64,000 nucleotides of DNA, taken from NCBI RefSeq assembly GCF_013363755.1, contig NZ_CP054840.1, positions 124,001 through 188,000 of the forward strand, read 5' to 3'. The notes beneath the pieces were generated by a model. That model saw nothing but the letters and a program-made list of their open reading frames with translations. It had not been told where the DNA came from and did no database searches. This document shows, one piece after another, positions 38,264 through 46,745 of this stretch. The position numbers and the translations under genes were made by a program. Each line of letters starts with the position of its first letter. The first letter of the stretch is position 1. The stretch is from Comamonas antarctica (GTDB lineage: Bacteria; Pseudomonadota; Gammaproteobacteria; Burkholderiales; Burkholderiaceae_C).

Positions 38264-39250
38264 CTATTTCAACCAGCCGCGCTTGCGGAAGTAGAGCATG
38301 GGACCGACCGCGCTGGCCGCCATCAGCAGCAGCGCGAACGGGTAGCCCAGCGTCCATTCAAGCTCGGGCATGAACTTGAAGTTCATGCCGTAGGCGCTGG
38401 CCACCAGCGTCGGCGGCAGCAGCGCGACGCTGGCCACCGAGAAGATGCGGATGATCTTGTTCTGGTTGATGTTGATGAAACCAACGGTCGCATCCATCAG
38501 GAAGTTGATCTTCTCGAACAGGAAGGCGGTGTGGCTGTCGAGCGATTCGATGTCGCGCAGGATCTGGCGCGCCTCCTCGAACTGCTCGGCGTTGAGCATC
38601 TTGCTGCGCATCATGAAGCTTACCGCGCGGCGCGTGTCCATCACGTTGCGGCGGATGCGCGAGTTCATGTCTTCCTGGCGCGCAATGGCCGACAGCACGT
38701 CGCTGGCGCGCGCATCGTCGACCTCGCCGGACAGCACCTGGGTGCTGACTTTTTCCAGCGCGTCGTAGATGCGCTCGAGCGTGTCGGCCGAGTACTCGGC
38801 GTCGGCATCGAACAGCTTGAGCAGCACTTCCTTCGCATCCTCGAGCAGGCCCGGTGCGCGGCGCGCGCGCATGCGCAGCAGGCGGAACACCGGCACGTCC
38901 TCGTCGTGGATGGAAAACAGCACGCCGCGGCTCTTGAGCTCGGCGTTGTGCTGGTTCAGGATGAAGGCCACGCGCACCGAGCGCGGGTCGTCGTCATCGT
39001 CGATCAGGAAGTCGCTGCGGATGTGCAGCTCGCCATTGTCTTCTTCATAGAAACGCGCCGATTCCTCGATGTCCTCGTCCATCGCGTCTTCGGGGATCGA
39101 CAGGCCGTAGTGCTGCTTGATCCAGCGCTTTTCCTCGAGCGTGGGCGACTCCAGGTCGACCCAGATGGGCTGAAACCGTGCCAGGTCTTCCAGCGAGTCG
39201 ATTTCTCCCTGGACCAGGCGGCCATTGGTCAGCGTAAAGATGTTGAGCAT
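38264..39250 (-). CDS. corA: Magnesium/cobalt transport protein CorA
   Basis: Pentameric inner-membrane Mg2+ channel. The 328-residue product has a large acidic cytoplasmic funnel (for example DAMDEDIEESARFYEEDNGE and IDDDDDP), the long stalk helix, then two membrane segments near residues 268-287 and 302-320; the first ends with the selectivity signature YGMNF (287-291), and MPEL occupies the periplasmic loop. The C-terminus is basic (FRKRGWLK). All hallmark residues are present. A stable hairpin lies in the 5' region. Confidence 0.95.
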   Translation of the reverse strand: MLNIFTLTNGRLVQGEIDSLEDLARFQPIWVDLESPTLEEKRWIKQHYGLSIPEDAMDEDIEESARFYEEDNGELHIRSDFLIDDDDDPRSVRVAFILNQHNAELKSRGVLFSIHDEDVPVFRLLRMRARRAPGLLEDAKEVLLKLFDADAEYSADTLERIYDALEKVSTQVLSGEVDDARASDVLSAIARQEDMNSRIRRNVMDTRRAVSFMMRSKMLNAEQFEEARQILRDIESLDSHTAFLFEKINFLMDATVGFININQNKIIRIFSVASVALLPPTLVASAYGMNFKFMPELEWTLGYPFALLLMAASAVGPMLYFRKRGWLK

Positions 39251-39297
39251 TGCTCACTCCCATATCTTTTTTTACGTGCGGCGGTGAATGAGGTCTT

Positions 39298-39336
39298 GCT
39301 TTCAACCCCCGCAGCAGCGCAATGGGAGTTGAAAGC
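39298..39336 (-). promoter_or_regulatory. Hairpin in the corA 5' region (candidate leader structure)
   Basis: On the minus strand GCTTTCAACTCCC and GGGGGTTGAAAGC pair over 13 bases with one mismatch around a 13-base loop, ending 47 bases before the corA ATG. There is no T run after it. A smaller CTACC/GGTAG inverted repeat lies immediately upstream. Magnesium transporter leaders are often regulated; that role here is inference. Confidence 0.5.
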
Positions 39337-39457
39337 TACCAACTAGGGTAGGTTTCCACGGAGCAATCTCCAGTTGTTCTTGAAGTCCGCAATTATGGCA
39401 TTGGACGCACCGGGCGCGCGGCACGAGGGCTGCGCGCACCGGTTATCCGGGTTGTCA

Positions 39458-40255
39458 TCAGCGTGTCTCGGGCGGATGTGCGAGCGCCTGGGCTCGGCAC
39501 AGGTCGGCCCAGGCCGCGGGCTTGGCGTGCGCGGCGCGCAGCAGGTAGCCGGGATCGTAGGTGACCACGGCGGGGCGGCCCGCCACGCGGTGCGGCTCGG
39601 CGCGCAGCCGGCCCAGCGCGTCGCTGCGGCCGAGCACGGCGCGTGCCGCGGCCAGGCCCAGCACCAGGATGCGCGCGGGCTGCAACTCCTGCACCATGGC
39701 CTGCAGGCCGGCGTCGAGCGGCGGACAGTCCGCGGCCGCTGCCGAGGCCTGGGCGCCTTCGCGCTCCAGCGCCGCGCTCCAGACGCGCGGGTGCCGGTGC
39801 AGGCGCAGCGCGCGCAGCATGTTGTCCAGCAGGCGCGCGGCATCGCCCTCGAGGGCCGTGCCGGTCGCCGCAGCGGATGCCGGCGCGGATACACCCTGGG
39901 CCGTGGGATGCTCCAGCAGGATCAGCCAGCCGCCATCGGCCGTGGCCGAAGCATCCGCCAAGGGCGCATATACCGGGCGCGCGGGATGCAGGCGCCAGCC
40001 CATGGCCGCAGCGCCTTCGGCGGGCTGGACAGCTGCCGAAGGCTGGGGACGGGGCGCGGCCGGGGCGGGCATGGCGGGCGCGGCGCGCGGCGCCGGCTGG
40101 GCCGGCGGCGGTTCGGCGCGCGCGGGCCGCTGCGGCGGCGCCGCGGTGGCCGCGGCCATGGGCTCGGGGGCTTCTGGCCGCGGTTCGGGTTGCCAGACCG
40201 TGATGCCCATTTCCTGCAGCATGGCGCGCTGGCGGAGGTCGAGATTCAGGGCCAT
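39458..40255 (-). CDS. Uracil-DNA glycosylase-superfamily protein, degenerate
   Basis: A 265-residue protein. Residues 1-85 are a Pro/Ala-rich low-complexity linker behind a short MALNLDLRQRAMLQEMGI start. The C-terminal part follows the family 4/5 UDG fold: ILLEHPT, AARLLDNMLRALRL, ILVLGLAAARAVLGR, PAVVTYDPGYLLRAAHAKPAAWADL. The GEAPG and HPS motifs that hold catalytic residues in active enzymes are replaced (LLEHPT, YDPG) and the four iron-sulfur cysteines are absent, so glycosylase activity is doubtful. Its start overlaps the rimI stop by ten bases in the tsaB-rimI set. Confidence 0.72.
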   Translation of the reverse strand: MALNLDLRQRAMLQEMGITVWQPEPRPEAPEPMAAATAAPPQRPARAEPPPAQPAPRAAPAMPAPAAPRPQPSAAVQPAEGAAAMGWRLHPARPVYAPLADASATADGGWLILLEHPTAQGVSAPASAAATGTALEGDAARLLDNMLRALRLHRHPRVWSAALEREGAQASAAAADCPPLDAGLQAMVQELQPARILVLGLAAARAVLGRSDALGRLRAEPHRVAGRPAVVTYDPGYLLRAAHAKPAAWADLCRAQALAHPPETR

Positions 40256-40731
40256 AGGTTGAGGCTCATGATGATGGCGTGCTCGCGTTGGCCATCGGCC
40301 GCCGGGTAATAGTTCTTGCGCTCGGCAATCTGCTGGAAGCCATGCTTTTCGTAGATCGAACGCGCGCGCGCGTTGCTGGTGCGCACTTCAAGCCACAGCC
40401 AGGCGGCCTGGCGCTGGCGCGACCACAGTGCCAGGCCGTCAAGAATGACGCGGGCCCAGCCCCGGTGCTGGTGCGCGGGGGCCACGGTGAGGTTCAGCAG
40501 ATGGACTTCGTCGAGCACCGTCATGGCCACGAAGTAGCCCAGCAACTGCTGCTCCGAATCAACCAGCAGCTGCGCTTCATAGCCCGCGGCCAGCGCGTCG
40601 ATGAAGTTGCCGCGCGTCCAGGGATGGCTGTAGGCCTGCTGTTCCACAGGCAGCAGCGTGTCCAGCCAGGCTTCGGTCAGCGGCACGAAGCGGATGGCTT
40701 GCTGGTCGGCGGGCAGGCGGGCAGGGCTCAT
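40246..40731 (-). CDS. rimI: Ribosomal-protein-alanine N-acetyltransferase
   Basis: GNAT acetyltransferase that acetylates the N-terminal alanine of ribosomal protein S18. The 161-residue product has WTRGNFIDALAAGYEA, LLGYFVAMTVLDEVHLLNLTVAPAHQHRGWARVIL (acetyl-CoA pyrophosphate loop QHRGWA) and LEVRTSNARARSIYEKHGFQQIAERKNYYP, the conserved RimI end. It overlaps tsaB as ATGA and the downstream UDG-like gene by ten bases, so the three are translated together. The tsaB-rimI pair is common across bacteria. Confidence 0.93.
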   Translation of the reverse strand: MSPARLPADQQAIRFVPLTEAWLDTLLPVEQQAYSHPWTRGNFIDALAAGYEAQLLVDSEQQLLGYFVAMTVLDEVHLLNLTVAPAHQHRGWARVILDGLALWSRQRQAAWLWLEVRTSNARARSIYEKHGFQQIAERKNYYPAADGQREHAIIMSLNLWP

Positions 40732-41414
40732 GGCGTGGCGGCAAGGCGTGCGGCGGCACGTTCGGCGGTGGTCTGCGCGACTTTATCGCGGATATACAAA
40801 GGCAGGGCCGCGGCCGCCGGCAGGCTGCCCTGGGCTGCGAGCAGTGCGGGCGCGAGGCGCAGCAATGCCGCAGAAGTCGGCAGCGCCACGAGGTGCCGGG
40901 CTTCGGGCGCGAGGCGTTCGCCATAGGCGGCCTGGGCATTGCCCGCCACGCTCCAGCCCGCCGGCACTTGCAGCAGTTCGGGGGCGCAGACCCCGGCTTC
41001 GCCTGCGGACTGCCAGGCGCCGTCGTGCCAGCGGTAGGCGGCGTGATAGACCTCGTTCATGCGCGCATCGAGCACGGCCACGAGCTCGGTGCAGCCATGT
41101 TCGGCGCGCGCGGTCTCGGCCACGGCCAGCAGCGTGTCGACCGGCAGCACCGGCACATCGGCGCCAAAGGCCAGGCCCTGGGCGATGGCGCAGGCGGTGC
41201 GCAGGCCGGTGAACGATCCCGGGCCGCGGCCGAAGACGATGGCATCGAGTTGCTTGAACTCGAGACCGGCTTCGTCCATCAGCCGGCGGATGGCCGGCAG
41301 CAACTGGGCCGATGACTGGGCACCGCCAGGCCCGCGGTGCTGCCAGAGCGCATCGCCGCGCTGGACGGCAATGCAAAGGATGTCGGTGCTGGTGTCGAAG
41401 GCAAGCAGGTTCAT
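40728..41414 (-). CDS. tsaB: tRNA threonylcarbamoyladenosine biosynthesis protein TsaB
   Basis: Non-catalytic partner of TsaD/TsaE in making t6A37 in ANN-decoding tRNAs. The 228-residue product has the ASKHA fold start MNLLAFDTSTDILCIAVQRGD, FGRGPGSFTGLRTACAIAQGLAFG and LDARMNEVYHAAYRW, the typical TsaB blocks. Start 41414 is clear; the frame extends upstream without homology. A Sua5-type tsaC, which makes the threonylcarbamoyl-AMP for the same pathway, lies 4.3 kb away at 45.7 kb. Confidence 0.94.
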   Translation of the reverse strand: MNLLAFDTSTDILCIAVQRGDALWQHRGPGGAQSSAQLLPAIRRLMDEAGLEFKQLDAIVFGRGPGSFTGLRTACAIAQGLAFGADVPVLPVDTLLAVAETARAEHGCTELVAVLDARMNEVYHAAYRWHDGAWQSAGEAGVCAPELLQVPAGWSVAGNAQAAYGERLAPEARHLVALPTSAALLRLAPALLAAQGSLPAAAALPLYIRDKVAQTTAERAAARLAATP

Positions 41415-41562
41415 GGAGGGGGCCGGAAGAGGCGGCTGGGCGGCGGCCGGGCGGCCGCAGATGCGCAAGTCCTTGATTATCGGTGCCCGCGGCGCGGCTT
41501 GTGCGCCAAGCCGGGAAAGCCCGGTGCGCACGCATCCGTCGGCCGGGCCCTAAACTGGACGC

Positions 41563-43047
41563 ATGCCTCTGCCGTCAGTCCCGGCGCGCCTGCGCGCCCG
41601 CTTCCTTGCCCTCGTGGGCATCCCTTTGTCGATGGCGCTGTGCGCCCCGGCGGTCCTGGCCGCCGAGGCGCTGCCGCCGTCCGCGGCCCCGGCCCTGCCG
41701 CCGGCCGTGACCGCCGCGCTGGCGCGGGCCCAGCTGCCCGCCGACGCGCTGTCGGTGCTGGTCGTCGAAGCCGAACCCAGGGGTGCCAAGCCGCGCCTGT
41801 CGTGGCAGCCCGAGCGGCCGATGAATCCGGCATCGGTCATGAAGCTGGTGACCACGTTTGCGGCGCTCGACCAGCTGGGCCCGGCCTACACCTGGCGCAC
41901 GCCCTTTTACTTTGGCGGACCGGTGCAGGCCGGCGTGCTGCGCGGCCCGCTCTACATCCAGGGCCAGGGCGATCCGCGGCTGGTGATGGAGCGCTTGTGG
42001 CTCGCCCTGCGCCGGCTGCAGGCGATGGGCGTGCGGAGCATCGAGGGCGACATCGTTCTCGACCGTTCGGCCTTTGCGCTGGCCGCGCACGACCCGGGGC
42101 TGTTCGATGGCGAGCCGTTGCGGCCCTACAACGTTGCACCCGATGCACTGCTGGTCAACTACAAGTCGCTGGTGATGGGTTTTCTGCCGGACGTGAAGGG
42201 GGGCCTGGCGCGCATCCAGTACGACCCGCCGCTGGCCGGCATGGCACTGCAGGCCAGCGTGCCGCTGGCGCCCGAAGGCACGCCCTGCGGCGACTGGCAT
42301 ACGCGCCTGCAGGCTTCGCTGGAGCTGCCCGGGCGCATGGATTTCGCCGGCAGCTATCCCGCGGCCTGCGGCGAGCGCAACTGGTCGGTGGCGCCGGTCG
42401 ACGGCGCACGCTTCGCGGCGCGCGCCATCGAAGGCATGTGGCGCGAACTCGGCGGCCAGTTCGGCGGCGTGGTGCGCGACGGCCGGGTGCCGGCCGGGCT
42501 CGCGCCGGCGCTGGTGATCGAGTCGGAAACCCTCGCCCAGGTGGTCAGGGATATCAATAAATATAGCAACAACGTCATGGCGCAGCAGGTTTTCCTGACC
42601 ATGGGCTGGCAGCGCAGCGGGGTGGGGAGCTGGGACAGCGCGCAGGCCGCGCTGCGCCAGTGGTGGCAGCAGCGGGTCGGCGCTCAGGCCGTGCCCGTGG
42701 TGGAGAACGGCGCGGGCCTGAGCCGCGAGGAGCGGGTCACGGCGCAGGGCCTGGCGCGCATGCTGCAGCTCGCCTGGGCCTCGCCGGTGATGCCCGAATT
42801 CCTGGCCTCGATGCCGGTGCTGGGCGTGGATGGCACGCTGCGTCGCAGCCAGGCACGTGCCAGCGGCCAGGCCCACCTCAAGACCGGCACCTTGCGCGAC
42901 GCCTCGGCCATTGCCGGCTTCGTGCATGCGGCCAGCGGCCGGCGCTATGTGCTGGTGGCGCTGGTCAACGACCCGCGCGCGGCGGCCGCACGTCCGACCT
43001 TGGAGGCATTGGTGGAATGGGTGGCCGGCGACCTCGCCGCCCGATAA
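41563..43047 (+). CDS. dacB: D-alanyl-D-alanine carboxypeptidase/endopeptidase (PBP4 family)
   Basis: Periplasmic class C penicillin-binding protein that trims and opens peptidoglycan cross-links. The 494-residue precursor has a signal peptide ending VLAAEA, the SxxK motif S91-V-M-K94 in NPASVMKLVTT, the SxN motif S335-N-N in NKYSNNVMAQQ and the KTG motif at K440 in HLKTGTLRDASAI. The large domain insert between SxxK and SxN (about 240 residues) is the mark of PBP4. It is divergent from tsaB. Confidence 0.94.
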   Translation: MPLPSVPARLRARFLALVGIPLSMALCAPAVLAAEALPPSAAPALPPAVTAALARAQLPADALSVLVVEAEPRGAKPRLSWQPERPMNPASVMKLVTTFAALDQLGPAYTWRTPFYFGGPVQAGVLRGPLYIQGQGDPRLVMERLWLALRRLQAMGVRSIEGDIVLDRSAFALAAHDPGLFDGEPLRPYNVAPDALLVNYKSLVMGFLPDVKGGLARIQYDPPLAGMALQASVPLAPEGTPCGDWHTRLQASLELPGRMDFAGSYPAACGERNWSVAPVDGARFAARAIEGMWRELGGQFGGVVRDGRVPAGLAPALVIESETLAQVVRDINKYSNNVMAQQVFLTMGWQRSGVGSWDSAQAALRQWWQQRVGAQAVPVVENGAGLSREERVTAQGLARMLQLAWASPVMPEFLASMPVLGVDGTLRRSQARASGQAHLKTGTLRDASAIAGFVHAASGRRYVLVALVNDPRAAAARPTLEALVEWVAGDLAAR

Positions 43048-43104
43048 GGTGTTTCGAGGCCGGCGCCACGCCTGGCCCATCACACCAGACGAGGGAGGTA
43101 CGGC

Positions 43105-44667
43105 ATGAGGATGCATTGGAGGTCCATCTGGCAGCTGGGTGTCATCCCGGCGGTCCTGGCGCTTGCGGCCTGCGGTGGCGAGGACGATGAACCCGGGGTT
43201 CAACCGGGCACGCAGCGCGGCCTGCTGCTGCAGTCTCCGCCGCCGCGCACGCTCGATGCGTCAGCGCCCGAGTTGCAGGCCCGGCTCGGCACCACACCTG
43301 CGGGGCGGGAGCTGCTGGCGCAGGCCGGCGCACCGGTCTGCGGCGTGCAGGTGCATTCGATCGAATACGCCACGGTGGGAGCCCGCGGCGAGCAGACCAA
43401 TGCCACGGCGGCGTTGATGCTGCCGCGCGGCAGTGGCGCCGCCTGTACGGGTCCACGCCCGATCCTGCTCTACGGCCATGGCACCGATCCAGAGCGCGCC
43501 TACAACCAGGCCGAGATTTCCGACCTGACGCGGCCGGGCGCGGCGGCCGGGCTGCAGCTGGCGGCGACGTTTGCCGCCCACGGCTATATCGTCGTGGCGC
43601 CCAACTATGCGGGCTACGACCGCTCGCGGCTCGGTTACCACCCCTACCTCGTGGCCGACCAGCAGTCCAAGGACATGGTCGATGCGCTCACCGCCGCGCG
43701 CGTTGCGCTGCCCGCGCTGGAGGCGCGCGACAGCGGGCAGTTGCTGCTGTCTGGCAATTCGCAGGGCGGGTATGTGGCGCTGGCCACGCACCGCGCGCTG
43801 CAGGCCGCGGGCCTGCATGTCACGGCATCGGCGCCGATGTCCGGGCCGTATGCGCTGGCCAGCTATGGCGATGCGATCTTCCATGGCCGCGTACCGCTGG
43901 GCAGCACGGTGTTCACGCCGCTGCTGGTGACCGCTTACCAGCAGGCCTACGGCAGGATCTACCGCCAGCCGGACGAAGTCTATGCGCCGCGTTATGCGCC
44001 CCATATGGCCGCGCTGCTGCCGGCCGATGTGCCGCTGGCGCAGCTCTGGCGCCAGGGCCGGCTGCCGGTGAGCGCGCTGTTCAGCACCACGCCGCCGGCG
44101 CGCGGGCTGGAATCGATCACGCCGCCGACCACGCCGCTGGCCCAGGCGCCGTTGTTTGCGCTCGGCTTCGGCCCCGATCCGCTGCTGAGCAATGCGCAAC
44201 GCCTGGCCTACCTCGAGGATGCGGCGCTGCGGCCCGACGGCCTGGTGCCCGAGCGCACGACCGGCATGCCCGCGGCAATGCCCGGACATCCGATGCGCCA
44301 GGCGCTCAAGGCCAACGACCTGCGCGACTGGGTGCCGCGGCGGCCCATGCTGCTGTGCGGCGGCCAGGCCGACCCGACGGTGTTCTTCGCCCTGAATACC
44401 GGCGCGCTGCAGGCGCTGTGGTCGCCGCCCTCGCCCGCGGCCATGCCGCCCGGCATGCTGAGCGTGCTCGATGTCGACGCGCCGATCAGCGGATTCAATG
44501 ATCCCTATGCCGACGTCAAGGCCGGCTTTGCGCTGGCCAAGGCCACGGCCGCAGCCCAGGGCGGACCCGCAGCAGCGCTGCTGCTGTACCACGGCGCGCT
44601 GGTGCCGCCGTTCTGCCACCTCGCGGCACGCAGTTTCTTTGCGCGCGTGCTGGCTTCTGGTGAATGA
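43105..44667 (+). CDS. Secreted lipoprotein of the alpha/beta-hydrolase (lipase-like) type
   Basis: A 520-residue precursor with ribosome site GAGGGAGG before ATG 43105 and a lipobox-type leader ending LAAC (Cys23). The mature protein has an alpha/beta-hydrolase core: PILLYGHGTDPERAYNQ (oxyanion HG), IVVAPNYAGYDRS, and the nucleophile elbow SGNSQGGYVALATHRAL (GNSQG, Ser). Late candidates for the acid and histidine are in CGGQADPTVFF and LYHGALVPPFCH. It resembles secretory lipases that act on fatty esters or polyesters; the substrate is unknown. Convergent with the SGNH-like lipoprotein gene. Confidence 0.8.
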   Translation: MRMHWRSIWQLGVIPAVLALAACGGEDDEPGVQPGTQRGLLLQSPPPRTLDASAPELQARLGTTPAGRELLAQAGAPVCGVQVHSIEYATVGARGEQTNATAALMLPRGSGAACTGPRPILLYGHGTDPERAYNQAEISDLTRPGAAAGLQLAATFAAHGYIVVAPNYAGYDRSRLGYHPYLVADQQSKDMVDALTAARVALPALEARDSGQLLLSGNSQGGYVALATHRALQAAGLHVTASAPMSGPYALASYGDAIFHGRVPLGSTVFTPLLVTAYQQAYGRIYRQPDEVYAPRYAPHMAALLPADVPLAQLWRQGRLPVSALFSTTPPARGLESITPPTTPLAQAPLFALGFGPDPLLSNAQRLAYLEDAALRPDGLVPERTTGMPAAMPGHPMRQALKANDLRDWVPRRPMLLCGGQADPTVFFALNTGALQALWSPPSPAAMPPGMLSVLDVDAPISGFNDPYADVKAGFALAKATAAAQGGPAAALLLYHGALVPPFCHLAARSFFARVLASGE

Positions 44668-44707
44668 AGCAGGCCTGCGGCACTGCCAACGTGGCCCGGC
44701 AATGAAA

Positions 44708-44729
44708 AAACCGACCCGAAGGTCGGTTG
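44708..44729. terminator. Bidirectional rho-independent terminator
   Basis: Stem AACCGACC/GGTCGGTT with loop CGAA, an A run on the left and GCTTGC on the right. On the minus strand it is followed by TTTTTTCATT. It sits between the convergent lipase-like and SGNH-like genes and serves mainly the latter. Confidence 0.85.
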
Positions 44730-44747
44730 CTTGCCGGGCGTGGCCGA

Positions 44748-45704
44748 TTACCAGCGCAGGCGCAGCTTGTCGTAGGCGTACACACCGAACTGGCGGTAGG
44801 CCGAGGGGGTCAGGTAGACCTTGTCGGCAAACAGGTAGGTGTCCTGGTTGGCACCCGCGATCAGCGTCGAGGTGGTGCACAGCGAGGAATTGATCTCGCC
44901 GGCGCCGATGCCGATGCCCGGACCCGCGTCGACCGAGGTGCAGACCGGCGTGGTGGCATTGTTGAACCCATAGGAATTGGGCGAGTAGGTGTAGAGGTTC
45001 ACGTAGTAGGCCAGGTCGACGTACAGCGCGGAATCGCCCAGGTCGTTGACGCCGATCAGCAGCGCTTCGTTAAAGGCCTTGCTCGCGGCTTCGGCGGCCG
45101 GGACCTGGACCTTTTCGACGGCCCAGCGCGACTTGCCGAGGTCGTAGCTGCCGGAGAACACGACGTGCTTGGCGCCGGCATTGGTCAGGCGGCGGATCTG
45201 GTCCGCGTACTGCGCGCCCAGCGAGCGGGCCGAAGCTTCGTACTGGGCGGCGGTCTGCGTGCCCGCGATCACGGCCGACAGGCCCACGATCAGGTCGCTG
45301 GTGCCGGCGCTGAGCAGCACCACATCGTCCTTCTGCAGCGCGCCGCCCGAAGCCAGGAAGCTGTCGATCTGCGCTGCCACCGTGGGGGTGGCGGCATTTC
45401 CCGCGGCGTCGGGCGTGGCGGCAATGCGCGCGTTGCCGAAAGCGTAGCTGAGTCCGCCCTGGTTCGAGGGCTTGAGTTCCTTGCCGTACTGCGCGGCCAC
45501 ATAGCGGGTCCAGTTGTTCAACGAACTGTCGTTGACGGTGTAGCTGGCGCCGTTCTGGCCGACATCGGCGGCGGCGTCGCCAAAGGCAATGAAGCGGCTG
45601 GGCGAAAGCGCCGATTCCGTGGTGCTTGAGCCGCAGGCGGCGAGCAGTACCGCCGTTGCACAGGCGGTGACCAACGCGGTCCGACGCATCCAATTTGCTG
45701 CCAT
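44748..45704 (-). CDS. SGNH/GDSL-like lipoprotein with lost catalytic residues
   Basis: A 318-residue precursor; signal and lipobox LLAAC (Cys24). The mature part follows the SGNH hydrolase layout: block I is FIAFGDAAADVGQ where the nucleophilic Ser of GDSL is Ala44; block III is LLSAGTSDLIVG, with Ser in place of the Asn of GxND; and the C-terminal block is DKVYLTPSAY, Asp294 with Tyr297 in place of the catalytic His. So it keeps the fold but should not be a classical esterase. A GGAG site precedes ATG 45704. It ends at a clear terminator; sua5-type tsaC lies upstream on the other side of a 35-base gap. Confidence 0.82.
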   Translation of the reverse strand: MAANWMRRTALVTACATAVLLAACGSSTTESALSPSRFIAFGDAAADVGQNGASYTVNDSSLNNWTRYVAAQYGKELKPSNQGGLSYAFGNARIAATPDAAGNAATPTVAAQIDSFLASGGALQKDDVVLLSAGTSDLIVGLSAVIAGTQTAAQYEASARSLGAQYADQIRRLTNAGAKHVVFSGSYDLGKSRWAVEKVQVPAAEAASKAFNEALLIGVNDLGDSALYVDLAYYVNLYTYSPNSYGFNNATTPVCTSVDAGPGIGIGAGEINSSLCTTSTLIAGANQDTYLFADKVYLTPSAYRQFGVYAYDKLRLRW

Positions 45705-45739
45705 GAGATTCTCCAGAAGGGATATGGACAAGAGTTTAA

Positions 45740-46732
45740 CTAGGCCGCTGCCGCGCGCTGCAGGCGGTCGCGCACGCCTTCCCATGCGGGTGTGGCGGGC
45801 GGGGTTTCAATCCAGAGCAGGCGCACGCCCGCGGCATCGAATTCGCGCAGCTGCGAGAACAGTTCCTGGGCGGTGGCCGCAGCATCCTCGGGCATGCGGC
45901 GCAGCTCCACCCCGGCACCGGCCTGCAAAGGGCTCCGAGCATACACCCCCAGATGCGCGGCGTCGGCGCCCAGCAGGTCCAGGCCGGCCTGCAATTGCGC
46001 GGCATCCATGAGCCGCACCTTCGCGTCGGGCGCGTAATGCGCGAGCAGCGTGCCCGAGGCGCGTGGCGTGTTGTCGGGCAGTTCGTCCTTGGACAGCGGC
46101 TTGAGGCCGCAGGCCCGCTCGATGTCATCGCGCGAGACCGCGCCCGGGCGCAGCAGCACCGGCACGCCGCGCGTGCAGTCGACGATGGTCGACTCGATGC
46201 CCACGGCGCATTCGCCGCCATCGAGCACCAGCAGTTCCGGGCCGAACTCGCTTTGCACATGCGCGGCCGTGGTCGGGCTCACGCGGCCGAAGCGGTTGGC
46301 GCTGGGCGCGGCAACGCCCCAAACCGGCGGTTGCAATTGCATACAAGCTTGCAGCAAGGAATGTGCAACCGGATGTGAAGGACACCGCAGTCCCACGCTG
46401 TCCTGCCCGCCCGTGGCGGCCGCCACCATGCCGGCGCGGCGCGGCAGGATCAGCGTCAGCGGCCCGGGCCAGAAGGCATCGATCAACTGCTGGGCAAAGA
46501 CCGGCACTTCCTTGGCAAAGCGCGTGATGGCGGGGGCATCGGCCACATGCACGATCAGCGGGTGGTTGCTGGGCCGGCCCTTGGCGGCAAAGATCGCGGC
46601 CACGGCGGCATCGTTTTCGGCGTCGGCAGCCAGCCCGTAGACGGTCTCGGTCGGCAGGCCCAGCAGCGCGCCGCGCTGCAGCGCGCGCGCGACCTCGTCA
46701 ATGGCCGTGGGCAGGTTTCCTGGGAGGATCAT
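45740..46732 (-). CDS. tsaC: Threonylcarbamoyl-AMP synthase (Sua5/YrdC/YciO family, long form)
   Basis: Makes threonylcarbamoyl-AMP from threonine, bicarbonate and ATP for tRNA t6A modification. The 330-residue product carries the YrdC domain (ALQRGALLGLPTETVYGLAADA, KGRPSNHPLIVHVAD, WPGPLTLILPRR, PSANRFGRVSPTTAAHV) in the first ~200 residues and a C-terminal Sua5 domain (TPRASGTLLAHYAPDAKVRL). Start ATG 46732 follows GGATC-type sequence without a strong ribosome site. It is 13 bases from the purK stop and on the same strand, so it may be the end of a purE-purK-tsaC operon. Confidence 0.93.
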   Translation of the reverse strand: MILPGNLPTAIDEVARALQRGALLGLPTETVYGLAADAENDAAVAAIFAAKGRPSNHPLIVHVADAPAITRFAKEVPVFAQQLIDAFWPGPLTLILPRRAGMVAAATGGQDSVGLRCPSHPVAHSLLQACMQLQPPVWGVAAPSANRFGRVSPTTAAHVQSEFGPELLVLDGGECAVGIESTIVDCTRGVPVLLRPGAVSRDDIERACGLKPLSKDELPDNTPRASGTLLAHYAPDAKVRLMDAAQLQAGLDLLGADAAHLGVYARSPLQAGAGVELRRMPEDAAATAQELFSQLREFDAAGVRLLWIETPPATPAWEGVRDRLQRAAAA

Positions 46733-46745
46733 TGCGGGGTCTTGT

